DNA of 64,000 nt from JAWOLE01 sp035263845. Lineage in GTDB: Bacteria; Acidobacteriota; Thermoanaerobaculia; UBA5066; Gp7-AA6. This document shows positions 8,014 through 16,234 of this stretch, in pieces; position 1 is the stretch's first letter; each line of letters starts with the position of its first letter. Position numbers and translations under genes: made by a program. The DNA lies in the NCBI GenBank assembly GCA_035263845.1, contig DATFQY010000222.1, positions 1-64,000 of the forward strand, given 5' to 3'. Under the pieces are notes generated by a model. That model did no database searches. It was not told the DNA's origin and was given only the letters and a program-made list of their open reading frames with translations.

Positions 8014-10775
8014 GACGCCGCCGGAGAGGCGACCGGGAGGGTGACGATCGCTTCGACTCCGCCCTCGGGCCGCGAGGAGAGGCGAATGTCGCCCCCGTGG
8101 CGCCGGATGATGTCGCGGGAGATCGCGAGGCCGAGCCCCGTGCCTCCCGACTTCTTGGTCGAATAGAACGGTTCGAAGAGCCTCTGCGGGTCCCCGGGAG
8201 GCAGGCCCGTTCCACGGTCGGCGATCGTGACCCGCGCCGACTCCCCGTCCCGCTCGACGCGGCAGGAGACCTCCGTTCCGTCGGGGGACGCGTCGCGAGC
8301 GTTGGTCAGCAGGTTGACGAAGACCTGTTCGAGCTCCCGCGGGTCGCCGATGACCCACACGGAGGCGCCGTTGGTCTCCTGGCGGAGGCGGCGCGAGCCG
8401 AAGGTCGTCTCGACCGACTCGGCGGCGTTGCCGACGACGGCGCGCAGGTCCGTGCGGACGGAGGCGCGGGCGCGGGGGCGCGCGAACTCCAGGAGGTTGT
8501 TGACGAGGTGCGCGGCGCGGAAGGTCTGGCGCTCCATTTTTTTCAGGATCGCGTAGCGCGGATCGTCCGGCGCCGTTTCGGCCAGCAGCATCTGCGCGTA
8601 GGAGGAGAGCCCGGCGATGGGCGTGTTGACCTCGTGGGCGACGCCCGCCGCCAGCACTCCCAGCGAGGCGAGCCGCTCGCGCTCAGCCAGCGCCTTCTCC
8701 GCGCGGACCCGGTCGGTCACGTCGTCCACGAGGACGACCCGCCTCTCCGGGTCGCCGCGGAAGGTCGAGACCGAGACGCGGAGGTTGCGCTCCTCCGCGC
8801 GAGGGTTCACGAACCGGGTCTCCACCGCGTTCTCGCCGCCGTCCGCGGGGACCGGAGGCAGCTCGACGCCCGGAAGGAGGTCCGCGAAGAGGGCGCCCGA
8901 CAGCTCGCTCTCCGGCCGGCCGAGGATCGCGGCGAAGGCCGGGTTGGCCGAGTGGAGCCGCCCGTCTGCGTCGAGCACGGCGATGCCGGAGGAGGAGGAG
9001 CGGATGACGCTCTCCTGGTACTGCTGGAGGTCGCGGATCTCTTCGAGCCTCTCGGCCAGGGCGCCGTAGAGCCGCGCGTTCTCGTACGCGAGGCCGGCCT
9101 GCGCCATGACAGCCGTGAGCAGGGCCTCGTCTTCCGAGGAGAGCGGGACGCGTCCGTCCTTGTGGCCGACGCCGAGCGCGCCGACGAGGTTGCCCGCGCA
9201 GCGCAGCGCGAAGAAGACCCGGTAGCCGCCGGCATGGAGATGGCCGGCGACCGGCTCGTCCTCCTCGCCGAACGCAGCTCCGCGGAGCCGCCAGAGGTCC
9301 GCCTGCGCCAGGCGGCGGGAGAGCAGCTCCCACTCGCCGCCAGAGAGCGCCTCGTCCTCGAAGAGGAAGAAGGAGCAGGGCACGACGTGGAGCCCCTCCT
9401 CCACGCGCTGGACGATGGCGGCGGAGAGCTCTTCCTGGGCTCGCGGCGTCGCGAAATCCCGGGCGATGTCGAGGAGCGCGCGCCGCGCCCGGTACGTCTC
9501 GTGGTACTGGATCTTCTCGAGCACGCCGGTGATCCGCTTCTTCATCGGGACGAGCAGCGCGGCGAGGACCAGGCCCGACCCGAACGCCACGACGTTCTTC
9601 CCCGCCTCCGCCATTCCCTCGAGCGTGCGGTCGAGCAGGGCGTTCAAAAGGACGAAGGTGATGCCGGCCAGCAGGACGGCCGCGGTCGTCGCCAGCGCCT
9701 CGCGGACGAAGATCTCGACGTCCCAGAGCCGCCACTTCAGGATCGCGTAGGCGAAGGCGAGCGGGATCAGCACCAGCGGGACGACGGAGACGCTCGAGAG
9801 GAGCGGCGAGGCGAGGCCGAGGATGCGCGGGATCACCGAGAGGAGCAGGAACGGAGCGAGCCCGACGGCGACGCCGAGCCCGATCCACCGGACCTGCATG
9901 AGCGACTCGGCATCCTCGCGGCTGCGCCGCAGCAACCGCGCCAGCCGCCACATCGCGGCAATTCCGAAGACCGCGAAGTAGGCCTCCCAGAGCCGCGTCG
10001 CGATCTCCAGCGTGGCCGCGGCGGAGGCGCTCGGGAAGAAGAGCGGCGACTCCTGGAACGCCAGCCAGGCCAGGCCCGGCAGGTAGAGGAGCGGGAGCCA
10101 GCGGCGAGGACGCACCGAGAAGGACTTCGGGAAGACGAGGAAGAAGTGCAGCAGCAGCGCCGGCAGGACCGCGCGGTACAGGTCCTCGGCGATGAGGAAC
10201 GTCTTCCAGATCGTGTCGCGCGGGCCCGCGGGAGTGATGACGTAGATCGCGAAGGAGGAGAGGCACAGGGCTCCGAAGATCCGTGCCGCCCCGGCGCGGT
10301 CGCGCGACGCCGTGAAGAGGCCGATGAGCAGGTAGAGCAGCCCGACGAACGCAAGGAAGAGGTAGGTGCGGTCGAGGATCAGCCGCGGCTTCTCGAGGTG
10401 GATCTCCCGGACTTCGCCGCCGGAGAGGACCAGCAGGCGGTGGGGAAACGGCTTGCGCGCGAGGCTCTTTTCCGGCTGCGGGAGCGAGGAGGCCGTTTGA
10501 CCGTCCGCCGTGATGATTCGGTCGTCGGCCTTCAGGCCCGCGGTCGCCGCGGCACCCCCCACCTCGACCCCGGTGACGACCAGGGCGCCCTGGAGCCGCT
10601 GGTAGGTGAAGCCCGGCCGAGTGAAGCTGTCCACCTTCCGGGTGAAGGAGAGAAAACCGAGTCCCACTGTGGCGACGGTGATCACCACCGCGAGACTCGA
10701 AGCAACCCACCTGAACAGACGAGGCACGAGCGCGGATTCAGCAATCCGAATGCCACCAAACCTGTGCAACCCCAT
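8010..10775 (-). CDS. Membrane histidine kinase with PDZ-like, 7TM-type, GAF and PAS domains
   Basis: Hybrid sensory kinase, about 921 aa. Order: a first TM segment (SSLAVVITVATVGLGFLSF), a PDZ-like domain (VTGVEVGGAAATAGLKADD), about eight TM helices including the LLHFFLVFPK and PLAFAYAI signatures, a GAF domain (about 440-610), a PAS domain (about 625-735), HisKA with phospho-acceptor His in AAGVAHEVNTP, and a C-terminal HATPase (FVNLLTNARDAS, DRGTGLPP, GTGLGLAIS). Overlaps its response regulator by ATGA. The start is uncertain: the frame opens at a TTG at 10898, but codons there are AT-rich. ATG 10775 is listed; if the sigma54-type promoter at 10740-10755 is used, the GTG at 10727 (VPRLFRW) is the likely start. 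Same membrane module as the phosphatase at 45145. Confidence 0.9.
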   Translation of the reverse strand: MGLHRFGGIRIAESALVPRLFRWVASSLAVVITVATVGLGFLSFTRKVDSFTRPGFTYQRLQGALVVTGVEVGGAAATAGLKADDRIITADGQTASSLPQPEKSLARKPFPHRLLVLSGGEVREIHLEKPRLILDRTYLFLAFVGLLYLLIGLFTASRDRAGAARIFGALCLSSFAIYVITPAGPRDTIWKTFLIAEDLYRAVLPALLLHFFLVFPKSFSVRPRRWLPLLYLPGLAWLAFQESPLFFPSASAAATLEIATRLWEAYFAVFGIAAMWRLARLLRRSREDAESLMQVRWIGLGVAVGLAPFLLLSVIPRILGLASPLLSSVSVVPLVLIPLAFAYAILKWRLWDVEIFVREALATTAAVLLAGITFVLLNALLDRTLEGMAEAGKNVVAFGSGLVLAALLVPMKKRITGVLEKIQYHETYRARRALLDIARDFATPRAQEELSAAIVQRVEEGLHVVPCSFFLFEDEALSGGEWELLSRRLAQADLWRLRGAAFGEEDEPVAGHLHAGGYRVFFALRCAGNLVGALGVGHKDGRVPLSSEDEALLTAVMAQAGLAYENARLYGALAERLEEIRDLQQYQESVIRSSSSGIAVLDADGRLHSANPAFAAILGRPESELSGALFADLLPGVELPPVPADGGENAVETRFVNPRAEERNLRVSVSTFRGDPERRVVLVDDVTDRVRAEKALAERERLASLGVLAAGVAHEVNTPIAGLSSYAQMLLAETAPDDPRYAILKKMERQTFRAAHLVNNLLEFARPRARASVRTDLRAVVGNAAESVETTFGSRRLRQETNGASVWVIGDPRELEQVFVNLLTNARDASPDGTEVSCRVERDGESARVTIADRGTGLPPGDPQRLFEPFYSTKKSGGTGLGLAISRDIIRRHGGDIRLSSRPEGGVEAIVTLPVASPAAS
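10740..10755 (-). promoter_or_regulatory. Candidate sigma54 (-24/-12) promoter for the kinase/regulator pair
   Basis: The minus strand reads TGGCAT-N5-TTGCT, i.e. GG-N10-GC with both core elements intact except C to T at the last base of the -24 box. It predicts a transcript start near 10729, only 2 nt before GTG 10727. The downstream regulator is itself a sigma54 activator, so autoregulation would make sense. Confidence 0.45.
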
Positions 10776-10857
10776 CGTGTAAAGAGCTTTGTTCTCAGTC
10801 GCTTCCGTAAACGGCGCCGCGAGTCGATCCCAGAAAAATCCAATTTTCCGAATGTAG

Positions 10858-10874
10858 TCCAAAATAATTTTGGA
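10858..10874. promoter_or_regulatory. Perfect 17-bp palindrome upstream of the kinase gene
   Basis: TCCAAAAT-A-ATTTTGGA is a perfect inverted repeat with a one-base centre in an AT-rich stretch. It lies about 100-120 bp upstream of the sigma54-type promoter at 10740-10755, the distance usual for enhancer sites of NtrC-type activators. Confidence 0.4.
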
Positions 10875-10946
10875 TGGAAGTCCTTCTCGTCCCTTCAAAC
10901 ACGTCCTTTGCCATCGGGGAGAGGAGCAACCCGAGGCGGCGAGAGG

Positions 10947-12854
10947 CTAGAAGGAGATGGCCACGCCGCCCATGAGGCGGTTGGTCGTCGGGGCGTCGTC
11001 TCCGGACTGGGAGGCGCTGCGGGCGCGCTCCACGGCCAGGAGGAGCTTGCAGACCGAGCCGAAGGGGTTGATGCCCATCACCGAGAGGTCCTGGGCGAGC
11101 GAGACGGCAAACTTGTGGGAATCGTTGGAGTGCGGCGTCGTCGCGGTCGCCAGCGTTTGCCTGACCTCGCGCACAAGGATCGCGATCCCCGTTCCCGTCG
11201 GGACGACGTCCACGGCCGCGCGGGCGGACCAGTAGCGTCCGGTGTTGTCCACGATGCCGTAGCTCATGGCCGATTCCGGAGTCGGCTCCCCGGCGATCGA
11301 GCCGTACCGAAGCGAAACCGTTCCCGAAAGGGTGTCGGTGAGCCGGCGGCTGCCCGCGAGCTTGTACTGCCGGACGGTATTTCCGTCGAAGAGGTAGATG
11401 CTGTCGAAGTCGGTCAGGAAGTCGCCCTCGAAGAACGCCCGCACCGCTTCGCTGACTTTCTGGTCGGAGGCTTCCACCTTGATCGACATGTCGGGGCCGG
11501 CCTTCTTCTCGAAGCCGACCGTCACGCCGCGCGCCGACGTGGCCTCGCCGTTGTCGTCCACCGACGTGATGAGCGGGAGCACCGTGCCCGAGCCCGTCCC
11601 GGAATCCACGACGCGATAGAGGCCTCGGACGTAAACGTAGGTCTTCGACCCCAGGTCGTAGCGCGCTCCCAGCGTCGGCGCGATTCCGTAGCCGCCCGCC
11701 AGGTAGCGCCCGACCACGCCTCCGTCGATCTCCGCGCGTTCGGAAACCTTTAGCGAGGTCCCGGCGGAGAGTTCGCCGTCGGGAGCGGACATCAGGAACG
11801 CGCCGTCGGCCCCGACCGCGGACGGTCCGACCAATCCTTCGCGATGCCGGTAGGTCATCGAGACCGAGACGCCGGGAGTGTCCGTGGCTGCCCGCGCGTA
11901 GTTCGCGCGGACCTCCAGGGTCCGCGATGCGATCGGAAAGAGATTCGAGCCGGCCGACGTCGCCCGGTAGAGGTTCGTCTCGTCGATGTAGCGGGCCGCG
12001 ACGGACTCGACGTTGCCTTCCTCGGAGCCGCGCGACCAGGCGACTCCGTGCGCCTGCATGCTCGCAACCCGGTCGTCGTGGAGGTTCAGGGTGTGCTTCC
12101 TCGTCGTTAGGCTGATCTGGTCATCGTCGGACGGCGCGACCTCGAGGGCCAGGCCGGCCGCGTTGCCGGTCGTGGCCGATGTGTCGTAGATCCCGGCTGG
12201 ATCCGAGACCGCCGAATAGTCGCCGTGCAGGTCGTACCGCCAGCCATTGGGCAGGCCTCCATGCACGCCGACCGCGGTCCGGGAGAGCGTCGAGTCGCCC
12301 TGCGGCATCCCCGTGACGGTGCGCACTTCGCCCGCCATGGTCTTGTCCAGCCGGACGTGGTCGAGCGCCGGAGCGGCGGCTTGATCGGCGGCGGCCTCGA
12401 TCGAGAGCTCTCTCAGGACGTCGGCGGGGACCTTCTCGCGAAGCTCCCAGACGCTCGCCGTGGGGTCGTTGGAGCTGGCCTTCTCGTTTCGGGCGGCGAG
12501 TTGGATCCGTACGGCGCTGATGCCCTCGGACGGCGCCTGGTGCCAGAGCCGCACCAGCGCCGGGACGAACCCCTTCTTGTAGGCCACGAGGTCGTAAACG
12601 CCCACGGGCGCCGACGCCAGGACGAACGTCCCGTCCGTGGCCGTCCGCGAGCGCGAGAGCGACGTATCGCCGAGGTTGTAGAGGATGACCAGCGCGCCGG
12701 AGATGGGCTTCTCCAGGTGGCTGACGATGCCCGAGATCGGCGGGGCCACGGGGGAGGCGAGGACGGGCGACGCGGTCGGCGCGGCAAGAGCCCAGCCGCC
12801 GGAGAGAAACGCCGGCAAAAGGAAAGCCAACGCGGCAGCGGGGCGACGTCTCAT
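10947..12854 (-). CDS. Outer-membrane beta-barrel protein with N-terminal carboxypeptidase-regulatory-like domain
   Basis: Exported 635-residue protein. Signal peptide MRRRPAAALAFLLPAFLSGGWALA, then a carboxypeptidase-regulatory-like (transthyretin fold) domain about 40-120 (GIVSHLEKPISGALVILYN, TDGTFVLASAPVGVYDLVAYKKG). The long remainder alternates polar and hydrophobic residues as amphipathic strands and ends in GGVAISF with the terminal Phe typical of outer-membrane barrels. This resembles TonB-receptor-like/Oar-like barrels, but no clear plug domain or TonB box was seen. The upstream in-frame extension of 58 codons is rejected: GAGG ribosome site 8-12 nt before the ATG at 12854, a good signal peptide, and a sigma70-like promoter just upstream. 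Cargo unknown. Confidence 0.75.
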   Translation of the reverse strand: MRRRPAAALAFLLPAFLSGGWALAAPTASPVLASPVAPPISGIVSHLEKPISGALVILYNLGDTSLSRSRTATDGTFVLASAPVGVYDLVAYKKGFVPALVRLWHQAPSEGISAVRIQLAARNEKASSNDPTASVWELREKVPADVLRELSIEAAADQAAAPALDHVRLDKTMAGEVRTVTGMPQGDSTLSRTAVGVHGGLPNGWRYDLHGDYSAVSDPAGIYDTSATTGNAAGLALEVAPSDDDQISLTTRKHTLNLHDDRVASMQAHGVAWSRGSEEGNVESVAARYIDETNLYRATSAGSNLFPIASRTLEVRANYARAATDTPGVSVSMTYRHREGLVGPSAVGADGAFLMSAPDGELSAGTSLKVSERAEIDGGVVGRYLAGGYGIAPTLGARYDLGSKTYVYVRGLYRVVDSGTGSGTVLPLITSVDDNGEATSARGVTVGFEKKAGPDMSIKVEASDQKVSEAVRAFFEGDFLTDFDSIYLFDGNTVRQYKLAGSRRLTDTLSGTVSLRYGSIAGEPTPESAMSYGIVDNTGRYWSARAAVDVVPTGTGIAILVREVRQTLATATTPHSNDSHKFAVSLAQDLSVMGINPFGSVCKLLLAVERARSASQSGDDAPTTNRLMGGVAISF

Positions 12855-12882
12855 AACAGGACCTCGAAGGGTCCCGGCGCCG

Positions 12883-12911
12883 AGTATATGACTCCCGGAT
12901 GGGGATTCCAA
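12883..12911 (-). promoter_or_regulatory. Sigma70-type promoter for the outer-membrane barrel gene
   Basis: Minus strand TTGGAA (12911-12906), 17-nt spacer, TATACT (12888-12883), followed by about 28 nt to the ATG at 12854 with a GAGG ribosome site. The rest of 12855-13028 holds no gene. Confidence 0.6.
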
Positions 12912-13028
12912 GCTGACTTTTTGAAAGGGGGCTGCCAGGCCAACCGGATTCTCTCCCAACGCTTTACCGTCTCCTCGTTCGAGGTTGAAAAATGCCCGAT
13001 CGGGACTCGAATTCCCGGCGCTCGGCAC

Positions 13029-13928
13029 TCAGCCCCGCCGGAGGAATCCCTTCATGATCTGTCCCGCGATCGAGGGATTTTCCTTGAGACGCCGAAGCGA
13101 ATAGGCGTGCCACGACTTCCCGAAGGGAACATAGACGCGCAGGCGGTGGCCCTCGGCCACGAGCCGCCGCCGAAGGCCGACGGCGACGCCGAGGAGCATC
13201 TGGAATTCGTAGGCCTCGCGAGGAAGCCCGAGCCTCCGGATCGTCGCAAGCGAGCGCGCGACGAGGACCTCATCGTGCGTCGCGATCCCGACGTAGCATC
13301 CGGCCGCGAACAGGTCCTCGACGACGGCCATGAAGTTGTCCTGGATCTCTTCGCGCCCCTTGAAGGCGATCTCCGGCGATTCGACGTAGATGCCCTTGCA
13401 GACCCGGACGTTCGGCTTCAGCGAAGCGAGCCGCGACACGTCGGCGCGGCTGCGGCGAAGGTAGGCCTGGAGAACGAGCCCGGTTCCCGGCGTCAGCCTG
13501 CGCGACTCCTCATAGATGCGGATCGTTTCCTCAGTGACGGAGGAATCCTCCATGTCGATCCGCACGAAAACGCCCCGTCCCTGAGCGGCGTCGAGGACCC
13601 TGCGGAATTGCCGCCGGCAACGGGCGGGATCGAGCTTCAAGCCGAACGCCGTCAGCTTGACGGAGAGGTTCGAGTCGAGGCCGTTCTCGAGGACGCCTTC
13701 GAGGGCCTCGAGGTACTCGGAAACCGTCTGGTCGGTTTCGGAGAAGTCGGTCACGTCCTCGCCGAGGACGTCGAGCGTCGCCATGCACCCTTCCGCGTTC
13801 AAGCCGCGCACCGCGCGGACCGCGTCCTGGAGGGTCTCTCCCGCGACATAGCGCGAGGCGACCATTCGCACGACCGGCAGCGGCACGAGCGGCAGCGTCC
13901 GGACGATCAGCGTGTTCAGCGCGTTCAT
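13029..13928 (-). CDS. Proline dehydrogenase (monofunctional PutA/ProDH type)
   Basis: FAD-dependent oxidation of proline to pyrroline-5-carboxylate, feeding electrons to the quinone pool. The 299-residue length fits the short monofunctional family. TIM-barrel signatures are visible: SVKLTAFGL (about 117), VRIDMEDSS (about 152), VLQAYLRRSRAD, VRVCKGIYVES, GIATHDE, YEFQMLLGV, and RVYVPFGKSWHAYSLRRLKENP near the C-terminus, the region that binds proline and FAD. The frame continues upstream without a stop but MNALNTLIVRTLPL is the natural start. Overlaps comF by ATGA. No P5C dehydrogenase is seen nearby. Confidence 0.92.
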   Translation of the reverse strand: MNALNTLIVRTLPLVPLPVVRMVASRYVAGETLQDAVRAVRGLNAEGCMATLDVLGEDVTDFSETDQTVSEYLEALEGVLENGLDSNLSVKLTAFGLKLDPARCRRQFRRVLDAAQGRGVFVRIDMEDSSVTEETIRIYEESRRLTPGTGLVLQAYLRRSRADVSRLASLKPNVRVCKGIYVESPEIAFKGREEIQDNFMAVVEDLFAAGCYVGIATHDEVLVARSLATIRRLGLPREAYEFQMLLGVAVGLRRRLVAEGHRLRVYVPFGKSWHAYSLRRLKENPSIAGQIMKGFLRRG

Positions 13929-14656
13929 CGCAGCAGGAGGTCGTCGCGCGAAGCGCGCGCGAAGCACCACACGTCCACCGTCTCCGCTCCCGCACGCCGC
14001 AGCGCGCGAGCGCACTCGCGCGCCGTAGCGCCCGACGTCGCGACGTCGTCCACGAGAAGGACACGGCGCGGTGCTCCCGGCGCCGCGCGGAAGGCCTCGC
14101 GGACGTTGCCCTGTCGCTCCGACAGCGGAAGGCCGCTCTGCCTGGCCGTCGAGCGGAGTTTGCGGAGGCGGCGGCGGTCGAAGGGAAGGCCCAGCCGATT
14201 CGCGACCGCGTCCGCGAGCAACTCCGCCGCGTGGTCGGAGCTTCTCCGCGCGCGGGCGGTCGCCGGCACGGCGGCGATCTCCTCCACGCGCGGCGGAAGG
14301 ACCAGGCGCTCCGTCATCACCTCCGCCAGGCGCGGCGCCAGGAAGTCGGCGCCGCCGAACTTCACCGCGATCAGGATCTCGCGGGCGATTCCGCGATACG
14401 GAGCGGCCCCCGCGAGCGTTCTGTAGGGAGGAGGAGAGAGGATGCATCGACCGCAACGCTTCGCCGCTCCCTCGCGGCCCGGGACGCCCGGAGAGCCCAG
14501 TGGCTCGTCGCACACGCCGCATCGGATCGCGGAGGGCCTCTCGAGGGCCGTCCAGCAGGCCTCGCAGACGCCTCCGCGAAAAAACCGTTCGACCGAACTG
14601 GTGTGGCAGCCGAGGCAGCGGGACGGAAAGAAAAAGCCGGCGGCAGATCGGAGCAA
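13925..14656 (-). CDS. ComF family phosphoribosyltransferase-like protein
   Basis: Cytoplasmic protein of the ComF/GntX family, linked to natural DNA uptake. 243 aa. The N-terminal part carries four Cys pairs (CLGC, CEAC, CGVC, CGRC) forming zinc fingers. The C-terminal part is a type-I phosphoribosyltransferase fold with the PRPP loop VLLVDDVATSGATARECA (about 205-222) and the preceding LPLSERQGNVREAF motif (typically RxxNVxxAF). Length is normal. It overlaps proline dehydrogenase and is divergent from the outer-membrane protein gene at 14746. ComF assignment is firm; biochemical activity of the family remains unclear. Confidence 0.9.
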   Translation of the reverse strand: MLRSAAGFFFPSRCLGCHTSSVERFFRGGVCEACWTALERPSAIRCGVCDEPLGSPGVPGREGAAKRCGRCILSPPPYRTLAGAAPYRGIAREILIAVKFGGADFLAPRLAEVMTERLVLPPRVEEIAAVPATARARRSSDHAAELLADAVANRLGLPFDRRRLRKLRSTARQSGLPLSERQGNVREAFRAAPGAPRRVLLVDDVATSGATARECARALRRAGAETVDVWCFARASRDDLLLR

Positions 14657-14745
14657 CGAACTCAGATCTGTCTCCGCGAATCGAGCCCGGCGTCCGTAAA
14701 CATCGGCGTCGGATTGTAAGGGATAGACTGCGTTTGGAGGTGTCT

Positions 14746-15342
14746 GTGGTTCTTTTCAAGCGAACGTTTTTCCTCGCGGTCGCCGCTCTTCTCCTGGCCG
14801 CGGGCGCTCGCGCGCAGACATGGGGCGTCGGCGTGAACATCGGCGCGGTCGCCGACATCGAGCACCATTTCCGTTTGGACGAGTTCAAGCCGAAGGACGT
14901 CAACGGGTACATCGAGTTCGCCCTCGAGCCGGACGTCATCCTGCGCGCGACCTACGGAGAGATGCGGATGAAGGGGGAGAACGCGGGCCAGACCTTCACG
15001 AACCCGGACGGGTCCACCGTGGGACCGCTTCCCGATCTGACTCAGGACGTCAAGTACACGATGGTGGACGTTTCGTACGAATTCTCCGAGGGCTTCTTCA
15101 AGTCAGGATTCTTCGTGGGAATCGGCGGCTACAAGATTGAACCGCGACCCGTGGAGCCGGAGTTCGCGAACTACCGCGACAATCGCGAGACCGCATTCGG
15201 GTGGCACGCGGGAGCGGACGGCCAGTTCCAGCTGTTCGTCAAGGGCCTTTACGTCACGCTGAGGCTGACGGTCCACGGGATTCTCTCGACCCAGGGACGC
15301 TATCCGCTCGTTGCTGGCGGAGGGTTGACGTACCGGTTTTAG
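14746..15342 (+). CDS. Small outer-membrane beta-barrel protein
   Basis: 198 aa, exported. Signal peptide VVLFKRTFFLAVAALLLAAGARAQ with cleavage after ARA, then an eight-strand-type barrel pattern: WGVGVNIGAVADIEHHF, GYIEFALEPDVILRATYGEMRM, KYTMVDVSYEF, GFFVGIGGYK, FGWHAGADGQF, and a terminal GGGLTYRF ending in Phe. The GTG at 14746 is chosen because GGAGG lies 5 nt upstream and the signal peptide begins there; the long frame upstream overlaps comF antisense. Function unknown; similar small barrels serve as OmpA/OprH-like structural proteins. Confidence 0.8.
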   Translation: MVLFKRTFFLAVAALLLAAGARAQTWGVGVNIGAVADIEHHFRLDEFKPKDVNGYIEFALEPDVILRATYGEMRMKGENAGQTFTNPDGSTVGPLPDLTQDVKYTMVDVSYEFSEGFFKSGFFVGIGGYKIEPRPVEPEFANYRDNRETAFGWHAGADGQFQLFVKGLYVTLRLTVHGILSTQGRYPLVAGGGLTYRF

Positions 15343-15351
15343 CATCCCGCC

Positions 15352-15367
15352 TGGCACATCGATTGCA
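15352..15367 (+). promoter_or_regulatory. Consensus sigma54 (-24/-12) promoter
   Basis: TGGCAC-ATCGA-TTGCA matches the TGGCAC-N5-TTGCW consensus at every position (GG-N10-GC). It begins 10 nt after the outer-membrane protein stop and points into DNA with no convincing gene on that strand. Predicted transcript start about 15378. Confidence 0.65.
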
Positions 15368-15377
15368 AGACCTGGCG

Positions 15378-15480
15378 GACAAAGCTATGAATCACATCTG
15401 GCCAACTCCCGCCAAAAAAATCCTCTTTACCGATCGGGCGTCCTACCGCCCGGTCCGGCTCGTCTTCTTCCTCTTTTCCT
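15378..15480 (+). ncRNA. Candidate sigma54-dependent small RNA
   Basis: About 100 nt from the predicted start of the perfect -24/-12 promoter to a pyrimidine-rich tract. It holds a 9-bp hairpin (GATCGGGCG / CGCCCGGTC, 15432-15455) whose 6-nt loop is TCCTAC, an anti-Shine-Dalgarno-like sequence, followed by a T/C-rich run (15461-15479) that could terminate. An alternative is a 31-codon reading frame (ATG 15387 to TAG 15482, MNHIWPTPAKK...), which looks like nothing known. Confidence 0.3.
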
Positions 15481-15482
15481 AG

Positions 15483-15651
15483 GCTCCCGCCAAACAGGCC
15501 ATTAGGCCGACCCCTCCCGGCGAAAGCCGGGCGGTGGCCCTCCGTCTACCGTCGCTCCGCGGCTGCGCATCGACCGCAGCGCGTAGCACGACATTCGCCG
15601 CGCAGACGCATCCGCACCTTAGAAGCGGTGCTCCTCGGGCCCGGGCGTTGA
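15483..15651. other. Intergenic stretch, no gene seen
   Basis: Between the candidate small RNA and the convergent Lrp gene. It contains a perfect hairpin with a GAAA tetraloop (CCCGGC-GAAA-GCCGGG, 15516-15531) and some GC-rich inverted segments, but no supported coding frame. Confidence 0.5.
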
Positions 15652-16125
15652 CTACTTCTTTTCTTCGGGGACGGGGAGGGGAAGGAGGGTGGATTCCTTC
15701 TTCGAGGAAAGCGAAATCTGCGTTCGGATGTTCGCGACGCCCTTGATCGTCATGATGCGGTGCTGGAGAAAATCGGCAAGGGACGCGGGCGAACCCGCCT
15801 TGACCTTCAATCGGTAAGCGAACTCGCCGGCGAGGTAATGGCACTCCTGCACGCCGAGCAGCTTCTCCAGGTCGTCCACGAACCCCCTCTCGAATCGGGG
15901 ATGCTCGAGCGCAACGTCCACGTACGCGGTCAGGGGGAACCCCATCTTCTCGTGGTCGAGAAGGGCGACGAAGCCGCGGATCATCCCGTGCCGCTCCATC
16001 TTCTTGATGCGCTCGTTGACGGAGGGCGTGGTCAGGCCGACGGCCCCGGCGATTTTCGCCTGGGACAGCTTCCCGTTGCGCTGCAGCATGTCCAGGATCC
16101 GGAGATCGATGTCGTCGATGCTCAT
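15652..16125 (-). CDS. Lrp/AsnC family transcription regulator
   Basis: 157-residue DNA-binding regulator that responds to amino acids or related metabolites. N-terminal winged HTH (1-60: IDDIDLRILDMLQRNGKLSQAKIA, TPSVNERIKKME) and C-terminal RAM ligand-binding/oligomerisation domain (65-145: GFVALLDHEKMGFPLTAYVDV, YLAGEFAYRLKVKAG, IRTQISLSS). The frame runs 24 codons further upstream into promoter DNA; the ATG at 16125 gives the standard Lrp N-terminus MSIDDID. A strong TTGACA/TATTAT promoter overlapped by a perfect palindrome points to self-repression. Divergent from dnaJ, which it may also control. Confidence 0.93.
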   Translation of the reverse strand: MSIDDIDLRILDMLQRNGKLSQAKIAGAVGLTTPSVNERIKKMERHGMIRGFVALLDHEKMGFPLTAYVDVALEHPRFERGFVDDLEKLLGVQECHYLAGEFAYRLKVKAGSPASLADFLQHRIMTIKGVANIRTQISLSSKKESTLLPLPVPEEKK

Positions 16126-16166
16126 CTCCGCGGCCCTTAAAAGATTAGAAGCTGGTTGCTTTGCGA

Positions 16167-16179
16167 CTAATAATATTAG
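16167..16179. promoter_or_regulatory. Operator-like perfect palindrome over the lrp -10 box
   Basis: CTAATA-A-TATTAG, a 13-bp perfect palindrome covering the whole -10 element of the lrp promoter. It is a good candidate for autorepression by the Lrp-family protein and is 55 bp upstream of the divergent dnaJ start. A related GATTAG half-site lies near 16143-16148. Confidence 0.55.
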
Positions 16180-16197
16180 ACCGCCCGCCGCTGTCAA
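16170..16197 (-). promoter_or_regulatory. Sigma70 promoter of the Lrp-family gene
   Basis: Minus strand TTGACA (16197-16192), 16-nt spacer, TATTAT (16175-16170). The -35 box is a perfect consensus match. The start codon is at 16125. Confidence 0.7.
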
Positions 16198-16217
16198 TAG
16201 CGTATTTTCGGCACCGC

Positions 16218-16223
16218 TATAAT
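16218..16223 (+). promoter_or_regulatory. -10 TATAAT box 11 nt before the dnaJ-like start
   Basis: Perfect TATAAT followed by 11 nt and the ATG at 16235. No good -35 is seen at 16-18 nt. The predicted transcript would start about 4 nt before the ATG, i.e. be nearly leaderless. Confidence 0.5.
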
Positions 16224-16234
16224 CCCGGAAACTG

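Noticed and set aside
8097..11753. A very long plus-strand open frame opposite the histidine kinase
   Set aside because: It is Arg/Glu/Gly/Asp-rich with no domain, and mirrors the kinase codons; typical antisense artefact of high-GC DNA.
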